A DNA stretch of 64,000 bases. It comes from Latrodectus hesperus (Eukaryota; Arthropoda; Arachnida; Araneae; Theridiidae). The stretch's first letter is position 1, and each line of letters starts with the position of its first letter. Where the stretch lies: NCBI GenBank assembly GCA_037975125.1, contig JAJQOW010000021.1:1481001-1545000 (forward strand), read 5' to 3'. The notes beneath the pieces were generated by a model. It was not told the DNA's origin, ran no database searches, and saw only the letters and a list, made by a program, of their open reading frames with translations. Positions 1-11,366 of this stretch are shown piece after piece. The position numbers and the translations under genes were made by a program.

Positions 1-720
1 ACTGAGTGTATCATCTATTAATAATTACGGAAGGATTGATTCATTTAAGTCAACAGAATAGTATTAATAAGCAAAAAATATTAAAAACCATTTTGAAACT
101 AATATTTTGTTAATTAATCTCTGTAAACACGTTTTAGGAGTTATGCAGGGAATAACTTTTATTACAGTCATAAAGTCATTAAATAAGACAGTCAATAAAT
201 TAAATTCTTCAAATTCACAGTTTCTGTTATAAAAATGCTAAGAATTTTTTTAAAGAAAAATTTCATAATTTATTATCATCAAATTATGAGCTTAGTTGTA
301 TTCATTTTAATAAAAAATTTTCATACATAAACATAATTGAAAAATTTTGAATATTATTCATTTTGGTAAGAAATTATTCTCAAAAAAATATCAAGACGAA
401 TTAAAATTAATATCACTTGAATTTAAATAATTAAATCATATTCTCATAAATATAATGAAGTTACATTAAGGAATTAAAAAATAATTTCATTATGATTTTT
501 GCTTGAAAAAAATATGTTTCTTCATTCAAAATTATATGAAATTTTATTTGAAGTTTTAATTTTCATTGTGTTAAAATAAAACTAAAATGAATCAAGTTAA
601 AGTAAAACTTAATTCTCGGGACTTTTTATTCTTGTTTTTTCTAATCGTTTGCTATTTTATCTAAAATTTATAGAAGCTGCTAACTGAAATGGATAAAAAG
701 ATTCATTAGTGCCAATATAA
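1..720. other. AT-rich non-coding stretch
   Basis: A/T-rich sequence with short homopolymer runs. No open frame, repeat boundary or splice pattern could be supported here. Confidence 0.6.
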
Positions 721-730
721 AAGTTCTTCA

Positions 731-1118
731 AGGCAGTTTTAGCCTAGTGGTTAGAGTATCAGCACTCTGTCCGGAAGGGCAGGGTTCGATTCCCAATGCC
801 ACCAAAGACCCACCGAGTACATGTGATATACGTGCTCATTAAATCTGTGGAATCGAAAACCCTGTGGTTGGTCGTTGAGTAGTTACCATGAGTGCAATGG
901 TCCGGAGAAAATTTTCTCCCCCTTCTGATCAACGTCAAAATTGAGGTAGTGGATCATTTGGTGGTGCCATCTATCGGAGGATTTGAAAAGCAAATTCGTA
1001 CTTTCTCATTTGTGGTGTTGTGATTAAACGAAAGATACGCAACTTACTAACTTAAATTCGCATAGCCAAGGCATATCTGAACTTGGCTTGTCCAAGTGTC
1101 ATAAGTCACAACAACCAC
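731..1118 (+). mobile_element. SINE-A copy 1 (tRNA-headed SINE)
   Basis: Short non-autonomous retroposon. The head carries an A-box-like TAGCCTAGTGG and a B-box GGTTCGATTCC, the internal RNA polymerase III promoter layout of a tRNA-derived SINE. The body contains the motif GGTGGTGCCATCTATCGG, which is shared with all other SINE-A copies in the window, and the 3' end reads GGCTTGTCCAAGTGTCATAA followed by an AAC-rich tail. The 10-bp direct repeat AAGTTCTTCA at 721-730 and 1119-1128 is the target-site duplication, so this copy is complete. Copies at 1609, 2130, 4206, 10090, 26918 and 48005, and a tail-only piece near 16440, belong to the same family. SINEs depend on a LINE for mobility; the partner cannot be identified here. 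Confidence 0.85.
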
Positions 1119-1128
1119 AAGTTCTTCA

Positions 1129-1608
1129 TAAATTAGAAAATATGGAAATGTATAAAAGAGACTGTGCAAATGTGTAAAAGACTTAGTTACTGTAATAGAA
1201 TGTTACTAAAAGCGAAATGTATTCTACATAATCTTTCTTCTCGGAAATTATTAATATTAGTAAAACTTTCAATGTTTAAAACTTTTTATGAATGTAAAAT
1301 ATACAGCACAGTACATTTTATAAACTTTGATGTATGTTTAGTTATTATTTAGGATTTTAGTTTGTAAAGAATCTAACTAGAATGGCTTTTGGCTATTTTA
1401 ATATTCGAAAGTGTTTATTCATACCTATTCTCTTCATAAAACTAAAAGTAATACCAAAACTAAGCCAACATATATTTCTGAAAGCAGAAGTAAATTTTGA
1501 AACATAATCATTACTTATTGTTTATTTTTCATCACAATTTATTATGCTGCTACACTTTTCAGTGCCCAATAAATTCTAACTGCAATTTTACAATCTAGAA
1601 TAGGTTGT
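1129..1608. other. AT-rich non-coding stretch
   Basis: No supported feature. A 62-codon open frame at 1164-1352 has AT-driven composition and no recognisable domain, so it is treated as chance. Confidence 0.5.
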
Positions 1609-1861
1609 GTTGTTGTTGTTACTTATGACACTTGGACAAACGAAGCTCGCTAGCCAATGGCTATGCGAAAATAAGTCAGAAAAATGCGTCTTTCATTGAA
1701 ACAGGTGCCAAGAAGGTGAAAGTACGTCATTGCTCTAAAACTCCTTCGATAGATGGCACCATCAAAGATACCACATCCTCAATTTCGACTTTTATCTAGA
1801 GGGGGATTACATTTTCTCCAGACCATTGTACACATGGTAATTGCTCAATGATCGACCCACT
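1609..1861 (-). mobile_element. SINE-A copy 2, head truncated
   Basis: Reverse-strand copy. It begins (reading +) with the GTTGTTGTT complement of the AAC tail, then ACTTATGACACTTGGACAA and the complement of the conserved GATAGATGGCACCA block. It stops in the GACCATTGTACACATGGTAA section, so the tRNA-like head is missing. It lies about 490 bp from copy 1 in opposite orientation. Confidence 0.75.
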
Positions 1862-2129
1862 GTAAAAAATAAATAACACACATTATATTGAGACGAATAT
1901 TTTTAAGAAAAAAATATTTACAATAGGTGACTAGGAAAAGTCGAATTTTTAATTGAATATATAAAACTGCGTATCGTTTTTCAAAGGTGATACTTGTTTA
2001 ATTAAAGTATTCTCCATGTGTATCCTTGCACTGTTTGTTTTAAGAGTCTCTAAGAAATTTTGATGATTTGAAGCAATAAATAACTTCCATTAAATTTTTT
2101 AAACTGCTTTAATTTTAATCATGTTTTTA

Positions 2130-2515
2130 CCGTGCTGTTACTTAACGCACTTGGACAATTCAAGCTCGCTATGTTGTTAGCCATGCGAATTTATGTCAGT
2201 AAGATGCGTCTTCCATTTACCCAGAGTACCACGAAGGTGAAAGTCCAACTTTGCTCTAAGCACCTCCGATAGATGGCACCACCAGAGAATCCAATCCATC
2301 AATTTTGACGTTGATATGAAGAAGGAGGAAATTTTCTGCAGACCATTGTACTCATGGTAACTACTCAATGACCGAGCACAGGATTTTCGATTCCTCAGAT
2401 TTAACGAGCATGAATATCGCATGTACTAGGCGGGGCTTTGGCGGCATTTTGTAACGAATCCAACCCTTCCAGACGGAAGGTTTTGATGCCCTAACCATTA
2501 AGTTACCAAGGTATC
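2130..2515 (-). mobile_element. SINE-A copy 3
   Basis: Nearly full-length reverse-strand copy containing the tail (CACTTGGACAA), the GATAGATGGCACCACCAGAG core, and a diverged tRNA-like head at the right end (complement of box A and box B near 2440-2505). It is more diverged than copies 1 and 4. An 81-codon open frame here lies inside the SINE and is not a gene. Confidence 0.8.
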
Positions 2516-2605
2516 AATACAAGTTGTTGCATCATCAGAAAAGTTTCTTTAGTATATAGCCCTGATTTGACTATCGTCAGTACGCTGGCTAATGGAAGGA
2601 TTCGC

Positions 2606-2816
2606 AATTTAGAGGCAGGTATCAAGTAGAAGATACTTGATTGGGCATCCCTCAAGTTATTATTTCATTTGGAGAGCATTTGATCGAGAACTTTTCAATA
2701 TACCGCAGTCGCCTTTATCGAACACGACGAATCTTCGGTTAAGCAGGAATTCGAATGCATCACTTTCCAATAATGAGAGTGATCCCCTAATCAAACAGGT
2801 CGCTGCGGCCTACAGT
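2606..2816 (-). mobile_element. SINE-E remnant (old copy)
   Basis: Diverged reverse-strand copy of the family seen at 10286 (+) and 37740 (-). Shared landmarks are a TCATTTGGAG stretch, CGAACACGACGAATCTTC and the complement of a GAATTCGAATCC-like B box. Both ends are eroded. Confidence 0.6.
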
Positions 2817-3334
2817 CATGAAAATTATTGAGAGCAAATTTACATTTTGTTTGTCATCAGTAATCTAATTCACTTTCATAAGATATGAACCTGTAAAATT
2901 TGAATTTTCTGCAACTATTTTCACAATTTATTTATCTTTTTATAAATTAATTGTAAAATATAAAATATTGATGCAATACTTTATATTTTGATCTAAATGT
3001 TTATTGAAGTGTTATAAAAATAAAATCAGATCATAAAATAATTTAATTTGGCTATATTTTATAGCTAATATATTTCATAATTCAGTAATTTAATTTTGAT
3101 AATGTATATTTAACTTTGTAAAATGTGATTAAAATCATTAACAATCTATTTAAATAAAAATATATTCCTTTATAATTATTAAAAATAGTTGATTTATATA
3201 TTGAAAAGTAAACATTTAAATTTGAATTTGTACAGTATGCGTGATTCTTATCTTTCAATATTTGTCTAACATAGAACAATTACATGTAAATATCTACTTA
3301 AAATTTATTTTAAAAAATATAGCTACTGAAAAAG
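2817..3334. other. AT-rich non-coding stretch
   Basis: Low-complexity A/T sequence. No feature supported. Confidence 0.5.
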
Positions 3335-3905
3335 TTTTATTTAAAGAAAATAAAGTGCATTATTTGATATAGAAATATTATTTATTTCAAAGAAGGTAAG
3401 TGAAAACAATTATATTAGAAATTTGAAAGTAAGAAAAATTTTTTAGTGAATAATAACAAAAAAAAAGACTTAATGTAAAATATGCGTCATTTACTTACGG
3501 TAATTTTTATCAAAAATAGTTAAGCAATAGATCAGTGACATTGTACCGATTAAATTTCCTTTAAAAGTTTTTTATAAAAGTCAAAAGTTTTAAGAGTAAT
3601 TATTGAAATAAAATCTTATTTAAAGAAAATAAGAATCATTATTTGCTATGGGGATATTATTTATTTCAATAAAGAAACTAAGAAAATGTACATTTAAAAA
3701 TTTACAAAGAAGGAAAAATACTAAGCAATAATCAAGAAAGAAATGGTAAATATATCAAATATGCATCATTTACTTGCTGTAATTTTTACCAAAATTATTT
3801 CAGTACTATATCAGTGACAATGCAGCAATCAAATTTTCGTTAATAGTTTTTAAAATTTATTAAAGTTATTTGAAATTCGAAAGTTTTAAGTGTTGTTATC
3901 GAAAT
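3335..3905. repeat. Two-unit imperfect tandem duplication, period about 279 bp
   Basis: Landmarks recur about 279 bp apart: TTATTTAAAGAAAATAA near 3338 and 3617, GATATTATTTATTTCA-like text, TGC(G/A)TCATTTACTT, and ATCAGTGACA followed by a CGATTAAATTT/CAATCAAATTT stretch. Numerous substitutions and small indels separate the units, so the duplication is old. No coding potential. Confidence 0.65.
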
Positions 3906-4205
3906 CTCCTTTACGTTGTTCATATGTCACATATTGTTTGTTTGTGAAGACTTACTAAGTTAAAGTTAACAACTTAACTTGTAATATATCATTAAAAAGT
4001 TAAGAAGTGTTTCTCCAAACAAGATTTAAATGAGTACAAAAAATTATTTCTTCAGATCAGAATAAAGTTTCACTCGATTTATTTTCAAAAATTTAAATAT
4101 ATTTCTATAATTATCACGTTTCACTGACAGGTATTTCTCTTCTGGTTCACTGATCTTCTAGTTACAAAAAAATTTAACTTCTTTCTAAAAAATTTCTTCA
4201 AAAAA
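3906..4205. other. Non-coding stretch
   Basis: About 300 bp of A/T-rich sequence between the tandem duplication and SINE-A copy 4. Nothing recognised. Confidence 0.5.
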
Positions 4206-4590
4206 TTTAAGAGAGAGTGGTTAGGGTATCGGCCTTCCATCCGAAAGGGTAAGGTTCGATTCCCAATGCCACCAAAGACCCACCGAGTACATGCGATATA
4301 CGTGCTCGTTAAATCTGTGGAATCGAAAGTCCTGTGGTCGGTCGTTGAGCAGTTACCATGGGTCCAATGGTCTGGAGAAATTTACTCCCCCTTCAGATCA
4401 ATGCAAAATTAAGGGAATCAATCCGTTGGTGGTGCCATCTATCGGTGGATTTGAAGAGCAAAAGTCGTACTTTCATCTTCATGGTGCTCTGACTAAATGA
4501 AAGACGCTCCCAATTGACTTAAATTCGCATAGCCAAGGCATAGCGAGCTTGGCTTGTCCAATTGTCATTAGTAACAACAACAACAACAAC
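4206..4590 (+). mobile_element. SINE-A copy 4
   Basis: Forward copy with box-A-like AGAGTGGTTAGGG, B box GGTTCGATTCCC, the GTGGTGCCATCTATCGG core, the GGCTTGTCCAATTGTCATTA end and an (AAC)n tail at about 4570-4590. It closely matches copy 1. A clear target duplication was not found. A 69-codon open frame inside it is a by-product. Confidence 0.85.
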
Positions 4591-5649
4591 ATAGTCTTAT
4601 GAAATAAAGTATTTATAATGGAAAACATTTTGTTTTGTAAATAGAATATTATATATATATATATTTTACCTTATTATATCTCTGCAAGTGCATTGATAAT
4701 ATAATTTTACTTCATAATAAAAATATTTAGTAATGGATTTTAAAAGTATTTAACTGCTTCTTAAGTAAAAAATACATAACATCACTGAATAAAAATTATA
4801 AAATATAATCAATGTAACATTGAAAAAATATGAAACATGTTATTGAATTTAAAATCTTGCAAAACAATTGATTTATCTCAAACATTATGCTTCGTAACAT
4901 ATTGTTGTAAGCAAATACATCCTTATAGATTCAATTTTCAATAATAACATTAATTTCTGTGTTTCCTTTAGTAAAACCTGGTGTCTTTGAACCACAATTT
5001 TTTATTCCTTAGTTAATGTTAGTAACAACAATTCCTTAAAAGTCAATTACGTTTAATTGATTTTAGTTACTCAACAACCATTGTCTATCAGAAGAATTTC
5101 TCTTGACAAAATGTGGGAAAGGCAATGTCAGATGAAAAGTTCATCTTGGGATAATAAAAGGATTAAATTGGAAACTTTCTCTCAAAAGAATCTTATGTTT
5201 TCTGAATAGAGGGTTAAAATGATTCGTTTCACGGACTAATACCTGACTTAATTAAAATGTCTCCAGTTCACGGGGCTCTGTGGTTGTTTCACGCATTTTT
5301 AATCGATCTGAAACTTAGACGTCCACACGGTGCTTCTTTTTCCTTTACGAAACGATTTGAGCTATTTCTCAAAGCAATCTGAAACTTTGGCGAGAAACTG
5401 GCGTCAAATTTAAATTCTTGAAGGAAAAGGAATTTATCTTAAATCTAATTTATTTCAAACAGCCATTTATAAATTAATCATAAATATTTTTGAAGAAGCA
5501 AATTTGAAAAGAATTTATTTCCTCTTACATTGGTTTTCCAACTTAAGACAAAATGAAATTATTATTAATGAATTAAAAATATCTATTTATAATTTTCCAA
5601 GAAATTAAAAATGTTAAATAAGATAAAACTACTTAATATTAAAAAAAAC
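4591..5649. other. Non-coding stretch with a higher-GC island
   Basis: Mostly A/T-rich. About 5220-5420 has visibly higher G/C and complexity, with no open frame over about 40 codons on either strand and no similarity to the repeat families found here. Its nature is unknown. Confidence 0.4.
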
Positions 5650-6375
5650 GGTACTTACGTATTATCGCAACCATATTGGCGGCATTATATAAGACCGAGA
5701 AAATTCTACATTGTGATAGAAACAGTATGAAAGAAAATAATAAATAATATATGAAGAAAAATATTAAGTAATTTTTATCTGTATAATTCTTATACCTTTA
5801 TTTAACGATATATCAATTACGTTTTCGTGGAAAATATTGCGAAATGGTTTTTAAAATGGAATCAAAACAATTTTTTTATCATTTTCTTGGTCTTGTCGAC
5901 ATCTGAATTCTTCCAAGTAACGTTCAAGAGGGTGTCGCAATACATGAACTTACTGCTGTTAATAACGGGATATGGCTTCTCTCAAACCAATTACCACTTC
6001 TTATTTCCGCGTGTTGATTACAGATTGCAGCATTGCAATCCAAGAAAATCTATTTTCCAAAATAAAGCTTCATCGGGTATGAAAGAAAATATAATAAATA
6101 AATATTGGTACATTTCCTAACGTCTGGTAAAATGTTATATTTCTGTACAAATGTAACGGCATCTTTTACAGAATTCAGTAAATCCCAGATTCGCATTTTA
6201 GAATTCGGGCTTGCCATTTTCAACGAATGTGGATAGGCTGAGAAAGATGGCAAGGGAAAATTTGAAAGGAAGTAAATGGTTGCCAATTCAGCGCCTTAGA
6301 TGCGTGCGACATTGGGGTTGCCAATTTGGCAAGTTATCCCTGAGGATGGCATGGTTGCGATAATGCGTAAGTACC
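5650..6375. mobile_element. DNA transposon remnant with 25-bp terminal inverted repeats
   Basis: The left end 5650-5674 (begins GGTACTTACGTATTATCGC) and the right end 6351-6375 are reverse complements at 24 of 25 positions. The enclosed 726 bp is too short for a full transposase. It holds two overlapping open frames on opposite strands (97 and 78 codons) with no recognisable domain. An unambiguous target duplication is not visible, since both flanks are A-runs. It is probably a MITE or an internally deleted copy; the superfamily is not assigned. Confidence 0.6.
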
Positions 6376-6812
6376 AAAAGAGAGAGAACTTTTAGTATCT
6401 AGGTAATCTTGGTCTACTGATAATATATATTTTATATGTCCGTGTTGGTGCACAAACTGAGAAACTCGAAGAGCAGCGCCCCCTTTGTAAACGATTTCAT
6501 TCCGCCTCTTACTACTTATGGAGAGTTGAGTTTGACTGTGACTGTCAGCTCATTACTTATACTTATTTATTATTTACTATTTTTTGATTTTTGTTATTAA
6601 ATAAAATTAATAGAAACTTATATGAGGTCAGTCGTATTTTATATGCATTATACTATGATTACAAACATTTATATTTATGAAATAACAGTCTGAAAGAGAG
6701 AACTACATTTATTTCATAATTTCATAAAACCAGCAATATAGGCAACCGAATAATGATTTACAAAATACTCAAAATTTATACAAGATAATAAATACATACA
6801 TAAAGAAATCAC
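6376..6812. other. Non-coding stretch
   Basis: A moderately complex block at about 6440-6560 is followed by A/T-rich DNA. No repeat or gene recognised. Confidence 0.45.
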
Positions 6813-6839
6813 AAAAATTGAAATTAATTAAAATGTTAT

Positions 6840-6889
<50 letters not shown>

Positions 6890-6912
6890 CATTTTAATTA
6901 ATTTCAATTTTA
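6813..6912. repeat. (AT)n tract inside a 25-bp inverted repeat
   Basis: An (AT)n run at 6842-6888 is bracketed by 6814-6839 (ending AATTAAAATGTTAT) and its reverse complement at about 6886-6911. The whole segment can fold as a cruciform or hairpin. The phrase AAAATGTTATGG occurs again just before the next (AT)n tract, which suggests local duplication during expansion. Confidence 0.8.
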
Positions 6913-6934
6913 CTGTTATGATATAAAATGTTAT

Positions 6935-7118
<184 letters not shown>

Positions 7119-9340
7119 TTTTGAAAGGTTATAATAATTACTTTGTCAAATGTCTATAATAAATATGAAGTGTTTCAATTTTAATAACTTCGATATTAAA
7201 ATAAAAATGTTTTACAAATTACTGCATAATTATGTCTTATTTTAACGAAATTAATGAATTGTATATTAATAAAATGTACAAGATTATTTCTCTTGATTTT
7301 ATAAGGAAAATAAAATCATATTGTTGAAGAATTTATTACGGCATATTATTGTTCAATTTTAACATTAGTGACAGAAGCTTATAATTATCAGCTTTATTCA
7401 AAATTTATTAAAAATATATTAACAAATCCTTAATAAATATATTATAAAATATCTGAATTTACAAAAATATTAAAGTGTTTATTGCCTAAATAGTATATGT
7501 AAATAGGCAAAATGATATTCTATAATATGAAACACTTTATTTTGTTTTCTAACACCTATGACAGCAGTAGACTGTTTAAAGTAAGTAGTGTATATAAACG
7601 ATTTTTTTTGTATTATATAAATAAAAATGTAAATTTCTATCAGCCATTAAATTTATTTAAAACAAGTAACATTGCATAACACACAAAATTTCTATTTTTT
7701 TTTATTAATTTTTAGGGAAAAATTACTATTTTTGTCTCTGTCATTTTAAGAGGCATCTTATCACAACAGATATTGCTCTTTCTTGATATTTAAAACAGTC
7801 TGATAAATCTTTCATTTTTCATTTCAATTATTCAAAATTTACGAATTTCTTGTATTAAGAAAGACCTTAAAATAAAACGTAAAATTAATATGTTTTATTT
7901 GTTGTAAAATATTTTGATAATATATCGTGTTTACTATAATATTTTTATGTTATAAATATTTATATTTATGTTTTTGATGAAAAATATATATTTGTATTTC
8001 ATTAAGAGAAAAATTGGGAAACTTTCTGCAGTATCAAAATGTAATTTAAGAGTACTATATTTCCTTGAATTATTCATCTTACAGAAGTTAACAGAAAGAA
8101 AATACGAACTTTACAAACCTTATAAACAAAGATTTCAATCATTATAACCATTTTGAATAATTAATCCCCTAGAAGTTAAGTATTGTAATTAAATTAATGT
8201 TGAATACTGCATAAAAATAAAAAATAAAGACTTATATTGTTACATATGAATATGTGTGATGACAATGTAAATTATTAAATAGATTAAATTGATTTTTAAT
8301 CTCAAAATTAATATAAGTACCTATGATTCGTGTACAGTTTGTTGTGATGTCAAATTGTGTTCACAAAATAACATATATTTTAATAGAAGTATGTAAATAT
8401 TACTCATTTTCATAATTAAGTATATATTTATATTATTTGACAAATTTACTAAATAAAGTTTTCAATGTTTTGTTGTTTTCTCAAAAAAAGTATTTTATAA
8501 TCACATGCAGTGAATCTTTCTAGTATAGTGGTAATGATTATTATATCAGGATGAATTATTTCAGTTTTTTTTCTCAGTGTACATAAAGACTTAATAAAAT
8601 TTTGTAGGAAACTTATATTATTCACACATCGTAATCCAATGGGTTAACTGGGTTGAAAAAATTTTATATTAAATACGAAAAATATGTAATTCCTCTGTTT
8701 TCATATTGAATCATTTTTCATAGTAGATGATATTATTTCCCTTAGTAAACAAAACAAAAAATGTTTGTCATTTCACGAAAAAATAACCATGCTGTTTTAA
8801 ATTGTTTTGTACCCTTCTAAAATAAATTCTTCTTATAACAGGGGTTTTAATATACAATTACAATTTACAGATAAAAAGGCGAAAACAAATTGTGAAAATG
8901 CTTTCCACATTTTTTCACATATTTTTAACGGTAATTTGTGGTTAGAGAAACAAACTTTTGCAGTAATTGAAACTGCCTTTTAGGTATTTATAATTAAGTT
9001 TGGAACGGATTACAAAAAAAAAAAAAATAATAATAAATAAACCCCATTATATTTAGGGCTGTAGGAAGTAATACTCATTGTTAATTATTGTCTTGGGTTT
9101 CTTCTTTATTTTAGTATTCTATACAAGTAAATAGTTGAGACAAAAAGTTCTATTTTTATTTCAAATTATTTTCTATTTTTATAAATTCTATTTTTATTTC
9201 AAATTATTTTCATATAAGAGTCATGAATGTAAATCCATTCTGCAAAATAAATATGAAAGTATTCTTCTCATGTTTCTTTTAGATTTTTAAACTTTTAAAA
9301 AATGACCATTTATATAATCCACTGAAAAATAAGGTATTTA
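7119..9340. other. Long AT-rich non-coding stretch
   Basis: Over 2.2 kb with no open frame of note. It holds an A-rich run at about 9013-9042 and a 24-bp direct repeat (units near 9149 and 9187). No exon or element boundary could be supported. Confidence 0.5.
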
Positions 9341-9556
9341 CATATTATCCCGTCGACCGTATCTGCGAAAAATTTATGTCGTTTAATAATTCGATATTGC
9401 ACTATATAAATTACATAATTTATTTTATCTATTTGTTACAATGAAGATATTAGTAATCTATTCTGTTTTTCCTTCACATTTTAAATAAATGTCATTAAAA
9501 TTTTCAAAATTTGGCAAAGTATTTTTATGGTAAAAACGGTTGACGGGATAGTATTT
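9341..9556. mobile_element. Candidate MITE with short inverted ends
   Basis: TATCCCGTCGACCGT near 9345 and the reverse complement of TATCCCGTCAACCGT near 9540 form a 15-bp inverted repeat with one mismatch, about 210 bp apart. Both are G/C-rich islands in A/T-rich sequence. No target duplication or second copy was found, so this is tentative. Confidence 0.35.
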
Positions 9557-10089
9557 TAGCACCAAAAATAAGTATAATTCGCTTATTCTAATATTTTAAA
9601 AAATGGTTAATAAATTTTTGTAGTTATGTTTATAAATTTATTTCACATATTTAACTTTTTTATTGATTTTTTGTAGTTTTATATTACACCTAAATTAACT
9701 AAACTACTTGAAATTTTTTAAACAAAGTTATATAAACTATTATACTAAACTATATTTTATTAGTTGCTATTATTATTATATTAATTATTATAATTAAATA
9801 ATTATATTAAAATAAAATAAAGTTAAAATTATTTTAATATAATTTTAAATTAAACTTAAACTTTTTAAATAAAAATTTTTAAAAATTTTAAATTAAACTT
9901 AAATTTTTTAATAAACTTTTTAAATAAATTAATTTTTGTTATTATAATTTAATTATTAATTAAATAAAAGGAAATTAAAACCATACAAAATTCTATAAAT
10001 GTTAAATTTAGATCAAATATTAAATTTGTTTCACCATATATGTTGAAAATCGGGTGTATTTAAAACTAAATAAAATGCCTGATTTTTAT
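9557..10089. other. Low-complexity A/T stretch
   Basis: Repeated AAATTAAACTTAAA and TTTTTAAATAAA phrases. No gene. Confidence 0.6.
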
Positions 10090-10285
10090 TTTCCTCGAAA
10101 AATTTTCTCCAGACCATTACACCGATGGTAACTACGCTACAACCGACCACAAGACTTTTGATTTTACAAATGTCACGAGCACATATGTCGTATGTACTCG
10201 GTGAGTCTTAGACGGTATTGGGAATTGGGCTCCATCCTATCGAAAATAAGGCCGATGCTTTAATCACTAGGCTACCACAACCCTC
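10090..10285 (-). mobile_element. SINE-A copy 5, tail-truncated
   Basis: Reverse-strand head half: complement of the AGAAAATTTTC/CCAGACCATT section through the B box and box-A region, ending near CACTAGGCTACCACAACCCTC. It abuts SINE-E directly on its right, either by successive insertion or by a composite event. Confidence 0.7.
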
Positions 10286-10590
10286 ATGCAAGGGTGGTGG
10301 AAGCCTGGGTGGCTAGGATGTCGTTCTCATATTAGGAAGATAGTGAATTCGAACCCCGACTTAACAGAAGATTCGTCGTGTTCGCTACAGACTGATGGGG
10401 GAAATTTAAAGCTGGCGGTGGTCACAATGGTCTCCAAGGGAAATGTTACCTCTGGGGGTGGCATGCAGAGTATAAGGGGTCTTCTGCTTGGTCCCTGCTT
10501 CAACATCACGAAGACTCCACCCTGCTGCTTTTATCTAACTGGTAGAGCCCAGCTCAGAGCAGGGAAGCATGCTGGTGCAACAACGGCCCA
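10286..10590 (+). mobile_element. SINE-E copy
   Basis: tRNA-headed retroposon. GGTGGCTAGGATGTCGTTCT carries a box-A-like segment and GAATTCGAACCCCG is the B box. The body includes CTCTGGGGGTGGCA and the 3' end reads GGTGCAACAACG. The same landmarks are found in reverse at 37740-38043. The 112-codon open frame spanning it is fortuitous. Confidence 0.7.
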
Positions 10591-11366
10591 AATAATCACC
10601 ATAGGATCCCATATGTATGGTTAGAAAATTTTTACAATGTAGATATGGAAATTGTCAAGATATAGATAGCTTGTAAAGAATTATTTGATTAAATAAATTG
10701 TGTTATTTATCAAAAAAATGATATTTGGATTATTCTATAAAACAAATAAAAGCAATAAAAACAAATAAAGTGCTTACATAACTAAACATTAGCGCTTTTG
10801 ACCATTAATTTCTGCTGCTATATTTTAAGGCTTTGGGTGCTAGTGAAGACATTTTTCTAAAATACATTTTCAGCTAACAAATCCGCGTGTAAAGGCAAGA
10901 ATTTTCAAGATCAAAAATATTACCATCTGTGTGGAAGTATGTGTTGTCAATTGAATGCAATATTTAATAATTATGTAATCCAATGTTATAATATACAATA
11001 TAAATGTAAATCGTGGTAAATTCTGCAAAGATTACATCGATATATATAAAATATATTAATATATATGTGTCTAAAACATTAGTAATAGATTAATAACATG
11101 CCTTTGGTTGGTTAAATATATATTTTATGCTTTTTTAATATTTTTATAACTTGTGGTACACAGTAAAAATGACTTATATTCTTGTGCTTAGAGAGAGAGA
11201 GAGAAAGAGAGAGAGTTATATATTAAAACAAATTTTAAATAGAGTTTTTTTAAACGATGAATCGATTTCAAAATGAATTTAAACGATTTATCTAGAATAG
11301 CACATGAACTGACATATCGGGAATTATATTTGCAATTTTCTTAACTTCATATGTTTATGCTTTATA
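10591..11366. other. Non-coding stretch with a (GA)n microsatellite
   Basis: A/T-rich DNA. A (GA)n run with one AA interruption lies at about 11191-11215. Nothing else recognised. Confidence 0.5.

Noticed and set aside
5827..6286. Transposase gene inside the 726-bp element
   Set aside because: The overlapping 97- and 78-codon frames on opposite strands show no catalytic motif or helix-turn-helix pattern.
10286..10624. 112-codon open frame as a gene
   Set aside because: It lies entirely within SINE-E, and the other copies of the family do not keep the frame.
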